From NCBI RefSeq assembly GCF_019059575.1, contig NW_024882955.1, forward strand, positions 1 to 64,000: a stretch of 64,000 bases of DNA, written 5' to 3'. This stretch comes from Amphibalanus amphitrite. Lineage: Eukaryota; Arthropoda; Thecostraca; Balanomorpha; Balanidae. Made by a program: the position numbers and the translations under genes. Below the pieces are notes generated by a model. The model did no database searches and was not told the DNA's origin. It was given only the letters and a program-made list of their open reading frames with translations. Below, piece by piece: positions 10,712 through 22,550 of this stretch (positions are counted from its first letter, which is position 1; the number at the start of each line of letters is the position of its first letter).

Positions 10712-11413
10712 TCTGCCCAGCCTCCGAGGCTGTTAATCCGAGACGGAACACCGTCATCTCGCGGCGGCCCACCCGCCGATACACATCCCAGGCGACGGCC
10801 CACGTGACCTTAATTATCACCCAGGCCTACCCTGGGCCGGAACAATCGGGCCACTGGTCCCGTGTCCCGCTAGCCAGAGGTTAGACAGACTACAGCCCGT
10901 CGTCCCCTCCGAGCCAGGACACGAGGCTGACCGGGTAACATTTCTTGAAACCCTCCTCGGCGGTCTGTGCCCGACTCGCCTTCATCCTCACGTTTAATTT
11001 CGCGACTTATTGCACGCATCCAGGGCTTACTCAATCGAGGCCTAGTATCTAGTGGGGTCTGTCCGAGTTAAGCGTCATTCGGGAAACCCGATTTATCTAT
11101 TTGTACAGTCCTCCTCCCTTTCACTCGCGTCTCATCTCCCTCCTAACCCGTAGCCGCGTCGGTGGACTTTCCACGCACAGGGGCGTGACGTGCATCATCT
11201 ATCCCCCCTGAGTTCCTTATTCATCTTAGGTGTGGGCTGACTTTAGTGGGGATGATTTACTGAGACTCTAGCTGGAACTAACAACTCATCTTTCTCGTTC
11301 TCGTCCTCCACCGTCACCCCTTTTTTCAAAGTTGAGCCACCGACCAGTGCGGACCAGGCTGAGCGGAAATCCCTTAGTTGAGGCCGTTCTGGGTTGGAAA
11401 ATGGGAACGTATG
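10712..11413. other. No feature recognised
   Basis: GC-moderate sequence without open frames of interest. Confidence 0.35.
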
Positions 11414-12186
11414 GCCCGGCCAGTGCTGACCAGACGACAATAAGCAGCTCCCGTGCGGGCGCTGCGTTGGTCTTAGGACAGGAGGATAAGCAGCTCCTGT
11501 GCGGGCGCTGCGTTGGTCTTAGGACAGGAGGATAAGCAGCGCCTGTGCGGGCGCCACGTTTGTTAGACAGGAGGATAAACAGCTCCTGTGCGGGCGCTGC
11601 GTTGGTCTTGGGACAGGAGGATAAGCAGCGCCTGTGCGGGCGCCACGTTTGTTAGGCAGGAGGGTAAACAGCTCCTGTGCGGGCGCTGCGTTGGTATTAG
11701 GACAGGAGGATAAGCAGCGCCTGTGCGGGCGCCACGTTTGTTAGGCAGGAGGATAAACAGCTCCTGTGCGGGCGCTGCGTTGGTCTTAGGACAGGAGGAT
11801 AAGCAGCGCCTGTGCGGGCGCCACGTTTGTTAGGCAGGAGGATAAACAGCTCCTGTGCGGGCGCTGCGTTGGTCTTAGGACAGAAGGATAAGCAGCGCCT
11901 GTGCGGGCGCCACGTTTGTTAGGCAGGAGGATAAACAGCTCCTGTGCGGGCGCTGCGTTGGTCTTAGGACAGAAGGATAAGCAGCGCCTGTGCGGGCGCC
12001 ACGTTTGTTAGGCAGGAGGATAAACAGCTCCTGTGCGGGCGCTGCGTTGGTCTTAGGACAGGAGGATAAGCAGCGCCTGTGCGGGCGCCACGTTTGTTAG
12101 GCAGGAGGATAAACAGCTCCTGTGCGGGCGCTGCGTTTTCTTAAGGCAGGAAATAACCGGCCAGCACTGACCAGACGACAACAAGG
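11414..12186 (+). repeat. 89-bp dimeric satellite array
   Basis: Alternating A (about 46 bp, GAGGATAAACAGCTCCTGTG...) and B (about 43 bp, GAGGATAAGCAGCGCCTGTG...) subunits give an 89-bp higher-order repeat of about seven copies between 11447 and 12148. The array is preceded at 11416 and followed at 12157 by a directly repeated block (CCGGCCAGYRCTGACCAGAC). Each subunit has a small hairpin around CTGTGC. Open frames here are fortuitous. Confidence 0.88.
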
Positions 12187-13149
12187 GATGGAACCGGTTC
12201 AGATGTTTGAGGCCAGCCTGGCCACTCCCGTGGTCTCCGAAACGTGTATAGTTCTGGTCGTCCCGTACGCTGTACTACCAAACCACTGAGCCAATCACTG
12301 CCGGCCGCGCCGGCCGGCTCCACCCACCTTGAGCGGGATCGGGCCCCACGGGCTCGATAAACTACCTGGGCCCTATCGGATTTGGATGTCCCTTGAGAAC
12401 CAGGCAGACGAGAAGAAGAACTGTTCTGTTACCAAATACTATGGCGAATTGGATACCTCGAAACCACTTCCTCTCCCGCAACGACTTCCTCTCCGGCTGT
12501 GTAGATGGCATATGGCCTGTGACATTTTACTCTCCGGTCCTTTCCTTTCACCACTCCTTACACTCGTATTACAATATGTACAAGTCCCATTTATTGACAT
12601 TTTCCTGACGCAATGCCTTAAAATCCTGTACATGTCAAACTTAGAAAAGAACGTTCCGTGACCAATGACCAGGTCGTCCGGCAAGTGAGTTTCACACGCA
12701 GCGCGGTGCGGTACAAAGTCGCCTAGCCCCTTTCCGACTCACCATGGTACATAATCCCCTCCGTCCGTCTTAATCACCACGGAGCACCAGACGAGGGTTC
12801 ACTCCACGTCGGCACGCGTCTCGTACCACGCCCATAGTTAAATAATTGGCCGAAATCGGATTGTTAAATCAAGCTACCTAGACTGAATGACTGTCTATGA
12901 ATATGAAATAATATTTTCGGAGTTTCTTGAGTGATATATATTGAAAAATTGATAGGAAATATTTCGATACTCGTAGTGGTACCTTTTTCAATGCGAGTGA
13001 TGCACAGTGCGAGCTTTGTTAAGCACAACAAAATAACACAATTCCCATGCAATCGGTGGAGCTGGGTCCTCCAGTGCAGATAAAATAACCTATACGATAC
13101 CGCCTTCCTAAGAACTTATACAATATCACTGTCTATCACGGAATTTTAA
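12187..13149. other. No gene; one arm of a short inverted repeat
   Basis: Position 12899-12921 is an exact reverse complement of 14286-14308 (23 bp; GAATATGAAATAATATTTTC...), the two arms bracketing the MITE at 13150-14040. Short frames at 12329-12684 have no family match that I can name. Confidence 0.4.
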
Positions 13150-14040
13150 TTAACCCTCGCATGTGTAGGGGGGGGGGTCGGATGGACCCCCCCCATGGTT
13201 TTTCGCGAATAACTCGCGTAAAAAGCGGCCGATCGCGACAAAACTTTCAGTACCCTCGCATTAATCAATTTGACACCTACCCTGAAAATTTCATGACCCT
13301 GACCCAAATGACCTTTGACCTGTGACCTCTTTTCCGAGACCATGTTTGGCCGGAATCGCGATTTCGCGTATGTCGGCTCGCACTAGCCGCGTGTTTGCAA
13401 GCTTTTCGTGGTTTCAAACGTTCAAACATGTGATTTGATGTTACTCCCGTGTGTGTCAAGGTCACCTGAAGGTCAGGTCAGGTCATTGACCTTTGGTGAC
13501 CTCGGGTGACCTCGGGTCACTTTTTCGAGTTTTACATGTTTCTAGGCTAGTTTTTGGAGCTGAATTCGAATTTAGCAACCATTTGAACATTTACGAAGTA
13601 GTTTTGGTGACTTCGTAACATGTTACGAAGCTGTCAGAGGCGGTTGACACGTACTACGAATACCCGTCACGACGCCTACTGGTTGACCTGACCTGACCTG
13701 ACCCGACCTGGTCTAAATGCTTCAAGACATCATCTGTGATCAAAACTAACACGATATTCGTGATCAGCACCCCGAAAAACCCCTTAGCAGCCACACTTTA
13801 CGACTTTCTAACAGGTCCCGATTTTCCCGACTTTGGGTCATTGACCTGACCTGGAAGGTCAACCAATGACCTAGGACCTTAAAATTGGGTATCATCGGCT
13901 TCCTCTCGTCACGGGCAACACGCTCGTTTTTTCCGCGAAGCTCTAGCTCGATCAGGGGCCAAACGGCAAGGGGGGGGGGTCCAACCGACCCCCCCCTACA
14001 CATTAGAAGCTGGCAAACGCCGCACACATGCGAGGGTTAA
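13150..14040. mobile_element. TTAA MITE with G/C hairpin ends, CCCTCGCATGTG family
   Basis: 891 bp from TTAACCCTCGCATGTG to CACATGCGAGGGTTAA. Each end has a G-run, a short linker palindrome (TCGGATGGA left, TCCAACCGA right) and a C-run. The interior carries many TGACC/AGGTCA half-sites, including a perfect TGACCTTTGACCT (DR1) at 13309-13321. Non-coding. Confidence 0.85.
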
Positions 14041-15714
14041 ATATTTAGACAATCAGCGCTAATTTAATAAAAAGAGCGTCACTTCAGTTACAGGTAAGTC
14101 ACACTTACACAAGGTGACCCCCCCCTCGCGTGTTCGTTCAGCGTGCCAACCACTATTTTTTTAGCACAATGTCCCATATTGGGCTCAGCTGGACGCCACC
14201 GCTGTCGAGATTCATTGACGGGCGCAGCTGTCGGATCTCGATGGCCTCCCTGATTTTACGTTTTTTCCAGTTTTTTTACGTTTTTTCCGAAAATATTATT
14301 TCATATTCATTATAACTTGAGGAAAAGGTAACATGACTCTTAAGTCATACATGAATGACTGTCCTCAAAATAAATTGAACTACCTTAACTGAATGGCCTA
14401 ATTTATTGCGCAATGACACCAAAAAAAGGAAACATAATGTGGCTCACATAGCAGTGACGAAAGGGGGGGGTGATTATTTGAAGGATTTAGGGACTAGGTG
14501 CGTGCCCGTGATCACCATGACCTTACTTGAGATGGAGTCGCTGACATGATGGCCGTGTCCGTCCAGCGCTCGGCCAGGCGGCCGGAGCCGCCGCCGGCGC
14601 CGTGATGCCAGCCGCTGGTGTCTCGTGGGCTGTCCACGATGTCAGATGTGAGCCGAGAGCGAAGAGCGGCGTCGAATGCGTCGTCCGAGGAGTGCCAGAG
14701 AGAGCGTTCCAGTTCCGTTTCATCAACTTATACTTCTGATGACGTCATACTTCGGAGGGCCGGGCAGCATCTCCTTGTCCAATCTTCGTCCTCCATTCTC
14801 AGAAAGTGCGCTTGGCTCCGCCTTCAAACGTTCGTGATTTGCTGAAGTTCGGCACCCCCGGCCATGGCAGTCGCACCCTTTCACGCAGCGATCGGATGGA
14901 ACTCGCCGCCGGCGATTTGCGCCGCCTGAGGCGCCAGGTGGCGGCCGGCTCTGCGCCCTCCTTTCTTGTTTTTAGTCCTGCGCTCCCCCCTGTTTTGAAT
15001 GTCTCCGGCCAGGTGTCCTTCTTCCATGGCGGTGACCGAGTTCCATTTCATCCTGTTTTCGTACAAACCGGGTCGGTCCCCGCTCCCCTTTCTTGTTTTG
15101 GTTCAAATCAGGGCCGGTCTGCACTCCCCTCTCCTTGTTCTCTTCTGGCGGGGTGCCGAGCGTGGGACAGAGTCTTGTTTTCCAACGGCTAAACTGATTA
15201 ATGGCTCGACACCGGCAGGATAGTGCGTTTCGGTATGCTATTTGTTGGCTTCAGATCCGGGTTCTCATGAAGTGGGGTGGTCATCTATAGAGGACCCCTG
15301 TTTGTCAGAGCCGACTGCGCCGTCTGTGTGGACGCCAGCTGGGACGGAGAGAGGGTATCACAGCCGATTTAGCCGGCTGACCGTGTCTGTGCGGCGCTCG
15401 CAGGTGGCCGTGTTTCAGCTTGTGGCACAGCTTGCAGTTCAGCATGAAAGATGAAAAAATGTAACGCATCTGCGTTACAGAAGCATGTATGTTTGTGTAC
15501 ATACTGTGCCAGCCAAGAAACTGCATTAGCAGATACTCGCTAATATTACATCCAGCCAAGTTCAAACGCATTCCACGGGATGTGTTTCTGATGTTTATGT
15601 TGTTTATTTGCTCATCACCAACAGGTACAGATAAAACCCTTTTACAGGTGAAGTCATGGATAAAAATAAGATAAATCTATATAAATACACGCAACCCTTC
15701 GGATGGACAAAAGC
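14041..15714. other. Mostly unassigned; one weak exon candidate on the minus strand
   Basis: From about 14720 down to 14529 the minus strand holds an open stretch of about 64 codons (reading ...DETELERSLWHSSDDAFDAALRS...) ending at a CTCAA/GTAAGG donor-like site. An in-frame stop lies just upstream, and the acceptor is poor. The domain is not recognised. Nothing else in this GC-rich stretch is supportable. Confidence 0.2.
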
Positions 15715-16140
15715 TCAATAAAAGCCAGCTCGTGCAGCATGGAGCCTTACAGAGGCCTTGTACACTGATATCGGAGGATAAAAGAAGTCTAGAGATGTGT
15801 TGTCTCTTAAAAGCTCATTGCACCTCGATGGGATATGGCAGAAGGTATTGTTTTTTATCGTTGCCACTCGAGCAAACGGCACATGCCAAAGAGCTGGGGA
15901 CCTGTTGCGTATGACAGGCGTCGACAGCTGAAACTGATGTAGCAGCTGAGGACAGTCAATGTGGCCGTGAAACACACCGTAAAGGAACATCAGGTCATGT
16001 TGCATGAGACGTGATTTGATCGAGGGAACGTTATAATGCTGAAGTAGGTGATCATAGCTAAGATTTTGTGAGCGAGTGTCACTAGAACAGGCCAGCCAGA
16101 TGAGAAAAGTGTGCTGAATACGTTCGAGTCTTTTGAGGTG
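15715..16140 (-). pseudogene. LINE (Jockey/CR1-like) ORF2, C-terminal segment
   Basis: Continues directly from the fragment at 16642-16923 once the intervening hAT element is discounted. It reads HLKRLERIQHTFL..., typical of the region after the reverse-transcriptase palm/thumb in Jockey/CR1-group elements, and ends at a stop after ...LHAARAGFY. This is the last of three pieces of one minus-strand LINE spanning 15715-20006. Confidence 0.75.
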
Positions 16141-16148
16141 AGTCACAG

Positions 16149-16633
16149 CAGGGGCGGATCCAGAAAATCTCCAAGAGAGGGGCCATTAGAAACCAGGAGC
16201 CCCCCCCCCATAATCCCACCTGTTGGAGGCCCCATCTTCCCACTTGTTGGCCCCCCCCCCCCCCCCCAAAAAAAAACTGCGTCTATTGAGCTTATCTAGC
16301 TGTTCAGGCAACATCTCAACATCTGTGCAGGCTTGGAGGCCCTCTGTGCAGGTTAGGAGGCCCTGTAAAAGTGGTCATCTCTGTGAGTATAAGAGACCTC
16401 CAAGTTATGAAAAGCTTTACCAATCTTCTAACAAAGTAGTCTTCTCAGCTAGTCTTCTAAGAAATAACTAAGTGGGTAGGTTAAAAAAAAAACTCATCGG
16501 ATTTCGGCCACTTTATTTTCAGGAGGCCCCCTTTTCAGCTTTTTAACTTTTTAACTTTTTATTTTATTTTTGAAAAAAATCGGCCAAGGGGGGGCCATGG
16601 CCCCCATGCCCCCCCCCCCTGTATCCGCGCCTG
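16149..16633. mobile_element. Non-autonomous hAT element inserted in the LINE
   Basis: Termini CAGGGGCGGATCCAG and CTGTATCCGCGCCTG form imperfect TIRs starting CAG...CTG. It is flanked by the 8-bp duplication AGTCACAG (16141-16148 and 16634-16641), as expected of hAT transposases. The 485-bp interior has C-runs, G-runs and GAGGCCC sequence and no transposase. Removing it and one copy of the duplication rejoins the LINE frame. Confidence 0.85.
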
Positions 16634-16641
16634 AGTCACAG

Positions 16642-16923
16642 CTGCACCAGACCAGACCACACTGCCGTATTCGATGATGGAGCGAACATGAGCGTAAAAC
16701 ACAGACAGTAAAGGCTTAAAACTGACCCTGGCGCGGCGCGGAACGGCCGATCGCTGCATGCCTCTGATCAGCAGACCGACCATGCGTTTCGCTTTGGCGA
16801 CCGTGGCATCTACGTGACCAGCAAAGGTCAGTTTGCTGTCAAGCACAACTCCTAAATCGCGCACCTGCGTACATCGTTCCAGCGCGGCGTCACCTATCTT
16901 GTATGATGCTAATACAGGTGAGG
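16642..16923 (-). pseudogene. LINE ORF2, thumb segment
   Basis: Encodes the post-YADD part of a Jockey/CR1-like reverse transcriptase (VRDLGVVLDSKLTFAGHV..., then ...IIEYGSVVWSGA). It is interrupted at its start by the TIR element at 16924-19294 and at its end by the hAT at 16149-16633. Confidence 0.75.
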
Positions 16924-17105
16924 CACGGATCACCTAACGGATCGGCAACTCTCCCTGATTCCCTTTGTTATCGGTGTACCCGCGGAGCGGGCTGCCATCT
17001 AGCGGCGCGGATATCTTCACTAAGGAGGGGAGCCGGCCGCCCGCCGCAACCAGTGTTAAAAGGCACGGGGAAACGGGTGTGAACGCAACACCCGCCCGTC
17101 GTTTC

Positions 17106-17424
17106 CATCCTCAGGATGTTCAGATCAAGTTCAAATCCGTCTCCTCCACGCAGCAACTCTTGATCCGGGCTGGACAGGCAACTTTATCTCATGCGGGCTG
17201 CTCCCTTGAAGCGCACCACTGCTCCCATGGGAGCACACCCGTAGCCGGGTGCAGAGAGTGCTTGGGGGGCTGGTCGGCCTGTCCATTCGGACGGGCTCAG
17301 CCCCGGTGACTCTCTAGGGTGCCTGTCCATACCAATGTTTCTCCCAATTCCTATAATCCTTCCGGCTCTGCAATGGTCTCAATGGACCGAAAGGGCCTAA
17401 CCCAACAAAACAAAAACAAACAAA
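17106..17424 (+). mobile_element. SINE, copy 1
   Basis: About 80% identical to 33362-33662 through CTGGACAGGCAACTTTATCT...GGACGGGCTCAGCCCCGG... and the 3' block GACCGAAAGGGCCTAACCCA, ending in an AACAAAACAAAAA tail. GTTCAAATC near 17120 resembles a tRNA-type B box, but no clear A box is visible. Non-coding. Confidence 0.7.
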
Positions 17425-18077
17425 GGTTAAGAACGGATTAAATTACGGAGTCTCTCTAACAGCTGGAATGTTACCATAACATGGAAATGTTACATACTTT
17501 ATTCCCTAATCAGCTGGAGCATGCATAATGATCCAAATGTTTCTAGTTATGCTTGAGTTGTATGAGCAAGAAGCACGTCCTCGCAACTTTAACGTCGTTT
17601 TTGGCCGTATAGGTACACGAAGACCTTTCCTCATCCGTCTGCCCATAGTAAGAGTTCATCCCCTGTTCCTATCTAGACGGTCACCGGCTACCAGTTGGAG
17701 TAGATAACATCGGAGCAAATCCAACGAGCTGGCCATTAACGAGACTATAGGTGGACCTCGGCCCCTGTTTCACGATACGACCCTCCCCGCCGCTACAAGG
17801 TATCGACACTTAGCCGGTTTTCATTAAGACGTTGGCAACATTGTGAAGTTTGCTTACGTTTCCATAGGAACGGAGGCACCCATACCTGATGATGTTAGGT
17901 ACTGGGTAGCAGCGTGCCGCTAAACAGTGACTATAGCTTTGGCCCCGAGGCTGGTTTAGCCACGTGTTACATCTCAAGATATCTGTGGCTTAGAGCCAGG
18001 TCAGGTCATTTTGCACCCTATATATTGCCTCATATTCAACATTCTCTATATATATTAATATATATAATACTAATAAT

Positions 18078-18870
18078 AAGTCAATAAGAGCAAATTGAAA
18101 GGCGTCTCATTTGGTCTGGGCGGGTCATTCTTAACACCCTCAAACATCGGGTTACATGGGTAACAGTGACATGAAAACGGTCAACAGCAGTTTTTTTTAC
18201 TATAACTTTTGATAGACGTGCTAGTGCGATGAAAACACGTCAGATGTGTTCAGCTCGACGATACGGATCGACTGATATGCAGCATGACCCTTTCCGGTCA
18301 GGTCATGACCTTGGCCTGACGTAGAATTTTCAAAATGGCCTTTCAAGGTCAACCTACGAGTATAGTTCATTCGACGCGTCTCGACGAGAGGAACACGATG
18401 CTGGCAAAAGTAATGTCGTGGCTCGTTTAAGTCTTAAGTTATTACCGAAAAAAAAAACGTTTTTCGTAAACACGCCTATTTTTTGAGTTTTTGCCCTCTG
18501 GAGGCTACACCGTTGACCTGAGGTCAAATATATGAATAAAACTCAGAAAGACCTGTGAAAGAGCTATCGAATGCGCTTTTCCGCGGCGCTGTAGTTCTAT
18601 TGGTTCTCAAGTTATGTGTCGGGTGTTTCGAAAACTGTTGAAATAGACAAAATTTGCCTTTAATGACCTCTGGTAACCTGACCTTTGACCTGACCTAAAA
18701 AATGACTGAAGTATTTCCGACATTATTTTTACGCTCTTTGGAATGCCGCTTACCCCGTGTGGCTACGTGGCCCAGAAGCCGAGTTAGGGGGGGGGGGGGG
18801 CGGGCGGGGGTTTCATACACCCTCGGCCCGGCGCGGTTGGTACCGTGTACCGGCCCGGCGTGGGTTTTTA
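18078..18870 (+). mobile_element. Old AGGTCA-type MITE, 5'-truncated
   Basis: Corresponds to the right two thirds of the elements at 41041 and 57902: GCGTCTCATTTGG..., AGGTCATGACCT at 18300-18311, perfect DR1 TGACCTTTGACCT at 18679-18691, then AAGCCGAGTTAGGGGG and a degraded terminal hairpin with CGGCCCGGCG ends. It is the most diverged copy that still keeps both nuclear-receptor-like motifs. Confidence 0.7.
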
Positions 18871-19301
18871 CTTTATGCAAGTATATTTGTGAAAGTTACA
18901 GGTTTAATTTAATCGGCAGATGAATATTTATCAAAAATATACTCATGAAATATATGCAAGAGATGACAGCGATCGGAAAATTACCCATTTCACGATGGAC
19001 GCTAGGTCGCCCACGTGGGTATGAAAACAACGATTTTCATGACAAAGGATACAAGCTCAAATACTTAACCTGTCTCTAACGATTCTTGCCATTCTCATTT
19101 ATACCATAGATATCTTCTAAGCTAGCTGAGAAACCATGTTCCGCAGAAAAATCACTTAATTAGCTCCGACACGATGCCCTCAACACGCACGAGGCCGGCC
19201 GCTTCCTTAGTGAAGATAGTTCACCTAAATGCCCACCAGGTGGCAGGGGAGACAGGTCGCGGGGGGGAGTTGCCGATCCGTTATGTGATCCGTGGGTGAG
19301 G

Positions 19302-20006
19302 TGCGCAAAGTAAAAGTTATCACATGACATTTCACAGGGTTCAGGTGCAAGTTAACCAAGCGCGAGACCAGTCTACCAATGCATTGATGTCAGCTTGCAA
19401 TGTATGAACATCATCTTCACAGCGAACCATTTTGTGCAGTTTGATATCATCCGCATACATCGTGCACCCGTGCTTGACATGAAGCGGGATGTCGGCCGTG
19501 TAGCACGCGAACAACAAACTACTGCACACACTTCCCTCCGGCACGCCCGACAGCACAGGTGTCCATGTTGACTGCTTCCCGTTGACAACAACACGCTGTT
19601 TACGGTCACTAAGGTATGAATGAAGCCAGTTGTATGCAAGACCCGTTACGTTGAAAGACTTGTTTAGCTTATAGAGTTAAAGTTCGTGATTAACACTAGT
19701 GAAAGCGGAAGAGAAGTCGGTATAAATAACATCAGTTTGTTTGCCTTCGGCAATGGCACCCCATACATCGCTCATGAAACATGTAAGATTGGTCACACAA
19801 GATCGGTTTGATAAAAAACCGTGTTGGCTCAGCGGCAGCACAGGACGGCAGTGAGACATCAGACAGTCGTAAACAACCTTTTCTAAAACTTTAGAACAGA
19901 GCGGTAGCAGTGAGACCGGACGATAGTTTTCCGGGCGACGTTTATCTCCTTTCTTGTGCACTGGCACCACGTTGGCTTGTTTCCACCGAGATGGAAACAT
20001 CAACAA
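19302..20006 (-). pseudogene. LINE ORF2, reverse-transcriptase core with frameshifts
   Basis: Reads FPSRWKQANVVPVHKKGDKRRPENYRPVS... (RT motifs 1-2), TDFSSAF (motif A, catalytic D), then after a break LSGVPEGSV and YADD (motif C, at about 19450). An in-frame stop near 19677 and a frameshift near 19345 show decay. It continues in 16642-16923. The clade is Jockey/CR1-like by eye. No endonuclease domain is present, so the copy is 5'-truncated. Confidence 0.78.
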
Positions 20007-20439
20007 TATTCATCGTTCGAGGGCGGATACAGTTGTAAGAATACAAACAATATTTTTGCACAGCTCTGTTCCTTGAAAAATTCTCTTCAACGCCTTATTC
20101 CTAGTTAAGCGAATTAGTCTACCCTGGTTGAATAAATAAGGCGACTTCGCCAAAAGGTCGCGGATACCCGACCGAAAACGGCCGCGCTCAACGTTAATTT
20201 GGGCATGTAGACTCTAAAAAACTCGCATCGGGCGGATAGGGTTTCCGAGGTATTGGCTCCAAAACAACGTATTTGGCTCCCAAATACGTGTACGTCCAAG
20301 TGATCCGCCTCGTTCCTAGCTAAGCTCTTATTAGATCAAGTGACTCATAAGGAGCGAAAAAGCGACAAAAAACATGAATTTCCCTATAGCGGCGGGCTGC
20401 CGGGTTGCCAGACGGCGCACCGGCTATTTCCACTTTTGA
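20007..20439. other. No gene
   Basis: Left of the LINE fragment and right up to an old MITE; nothing recognised. Confidence 0.35.
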
Positions 20440-20931
20440 CACACCATCTTATCTGAGATTTGACCTAAGGTAAACGTTTTAGCCTCAAAATATACGTCTA
20501 CGCGGGAGACTTTTACCTGTAATACCTTTTGGCTCAGACCTGCACGAGATTAGTTTAACCGGCATCGTGTTCCATTTTTCGAGACTAGTCAAATGAACTA
20601 GAATTTGACATTAATAGGCTATTTTGAGAATTTGACCTAAGGTGAAGGTCATCACCTAGCCGGGAAAGGTCATATTACGTATTAGTCGATCCGTATTGTC
20701 GAGAAGGAAAATAAAAAAGGTGTTTCATTGCTCTGCCATATCTCTATCAGAAGTTATTGTCCAAAATCTACTGTAGACCTTTCATGACCTGAGATGACCT
20801 CAGTAACATAATAATGGTCACATCACGAGTGAAATTTTCCAATGAAATGTGTCATATTTACCTGTATCTCGATGTTTGAGGGTGTTTTCGTTCAGAAGAA
20901 GAGCATTTCAATTTTTCCCATAAAACCGCGC
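20440..20931 (-). mobile_element. Old AGGTCA-type MITE fragment
   Basis: Follows the order of the 38823-40014 element: ATTTGACCTAAGGT..., GGCATCGTGTTCC, GTCGATCCGTATTGTCGAG, then GCATTTCAATTTTTCCCA. There it is cut by the start of the next copy at 20932, which apparently inserted into it. Confidence 0.6.
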
Positions 20932-22107
20932 CGTGCTGGGGGACGTTTTTACGCCTTCCCCCTAGGTTTTTCGCGAATATCTCAAAAACGGCGCCGCGCA
21001 GCGCCATCGTTTTTTGTACACCTGTTTATACATCTTTTCCACACATCGTGAAAAAAAAAATTCAGACCCGGGTCGTTCAAGATCAGGTCACCAGGTCACT
21101 TGACGTGACCTGGTGAAAAAGTCAAAAGACTCAGAAAAAGAAAAAGACTCGCTATAGCTACACCGACTGAACGATCACTTTTGAAACTTTCAGAGATTGA
21201 AAAGACTAACAATATGTATAAAATGTTTATCTCGAACTTTTGATACTTGTGTCAAGGTTAGGCCAATTTTGCGACCCCTCCATTACCTATAAGTGATAGG
21301 AGAAAATTTAAATGCGCCTCTTCTGGACGAATGTCGTTCAAAACCCTCTCAAACATCGGTTCATTGGAAAACATAACACATTGAATCGGAAAAAAATGCA
21401 CATGTGACCCTTCTGTATGCCCCTGAGATCATCTCAGAGGTCATGAACGGTCACCAGCAGTCTTTTGGCTATAACTTTTGGTAGAGGCGTGCTAGAGTGG
21501 TGAAATCATAACAGATGTGTTCAGCTCGACGATGCGGATCGACTGATATGCAGCATGACTCTTTCCGGTCAGGTCATGACCTTGACCTGAGGTCAAATCA
21601 TCAAAATGACCTTTCAATGTCAACGTATACTTCATTCAACGCGTCTCGATGAGAGGAACACGATACTGGCAAAATAAATGTCGTCACTGTCTTGAGTCAA
21701 AAGCTATTGCAGGAAACGTTTCTCATAAAAACTGATATTTTTGGAGTTTTTGACATCTGGAGGCTAAACCGTGAACCCGAGGTCGGATTTGAGAACACTT
21801 TTCAGAAAGGCCTGTAAAATGGCTATCGATGTGCTTTTCCGCGGCGCTGTGGCTCTATCGGTTCCCGAGTTAGCCGTTGCCAGTTTCCAAAATTGTTGAA
21901 ATGTACTTAATTTGACCTTTGAATTGATGACCTCTGGTGACCTGACCTTAAAACTGAATAAAGTGTTTCCGTCATAATTTTTGACGCTCTTTCGATTGCC
22001 GCTTACCGCGTGTCGCTACGTGGCCCAGAAGCCGAGTTCGAGGGGGCGCGTGAAAACGCTCTTCCCCAACGTGACACTGAAAACACAAGCCACCAGCACG
22101 ACGCGGG
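20932..22107 (+). mobile_element. Diverged AGGTCA-type MITE, GTGCTGGGGG subfamily
   Basis: Starts AACCGCGCCGTGCTGGGGG with an ACGTTTTTACG linker hairpin and ends with GCGTGAAAACGC, then CCACCAGCACGACGCGGG. The interior follows the family order, with AGGTCATGACCT kept at 21571-21582 while the DR1 site near 21912 is mutated. The flanking TTAA is lost. It belongs to the same subfamily as 42241-43428. Confidence 0.72.
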
Positions 22108-22502
22108 GGTCACTTTGGATCAGTGAGTGAGCCTGTATATTTCTTTTTGCAAAGAATAAAGATTGTGCTTATCAATCAACGTATATTTTACCGTTTCGAA
22201 TTCGCATGGATGTATATTTTGATAATAAAATGTCCGTAGTTTCCTATATCGTGGTAAGTATTCATCAAGATCAAGGGTTTTTGATAAAAAAGCACCGGGC
22301 TCAAAATTGCATTAATTGGATTTTATGAAAAAAAACAGCGAAATCTGGTTTTTATACTCGTATTTTGCAACACTTGGTAAATCATGCATGGACATGACGT
22401 TACATTTTAGACCGACGCCCCTGTCGCGAGCTGACAATGCCACCCCTCTCAAGGGAAAAAGTCGCCCCCTCGAGCACCATGCCCCCCCCCCTTTCGCTGA
22501 TT
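22108..22502. other. No gene; ends in a hAT-like terminus
   Basis: AT-rich sequence followed by C-runs (22485). Confidence 0.35.
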
Positions 22503-22518
22503 TCTGGCTACGCCACTG
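22503..22518 (-). mobile_element. hAT-like terminus (CAGTGGCGTAGCCAG)
   Basis: On the minus strand the sequence begins CAGTGGCGTAGCCAG, the terminal motif of a common hAT group, followed inward by a G-run. The other end was not located. Confidence 0.4.
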
Positions 22519-22550
22519 GACGTCTCTCACCAGCTAGTGCGTCGGTCGAG

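Larger units (their letters stand above)
16924..19294. mobile_element. 2.4-kb TIR element with 7-bp target duplication, nested in the LINE
   Basis: The ends share CACGGATCAC-TAACGGATCG and a further TIR-like match (TATCTTCACTAAGGA...GCCGGCC), giving imperfect TIRs of more than 100 bp. It is flanked by GGTGAGG at 16917-16923 and 19295-19301. The LINE frame resumes exactly across the site if the element and one GGTGAGG are removed. There is no transposase frame. It contains a SINE (17106-17424) and an old AGGTCA-type MITE (18078-18870). A 7-bp duplication is unusual and the superfamily is not assigned. Confidence 0.65.

Noticed and set aside
14806..15223. GC-rich frames with signal-peptide-like Leu stretches
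   Set aside because: Overlapping frames on both strands, no motif, stops nearby; compositional effect.
17110..17130. tRNA gene at the SINE head
   Set aside because: B-box-like GTTCAAATC alone, no A box or cloverleaf, and degraded in the second copy.
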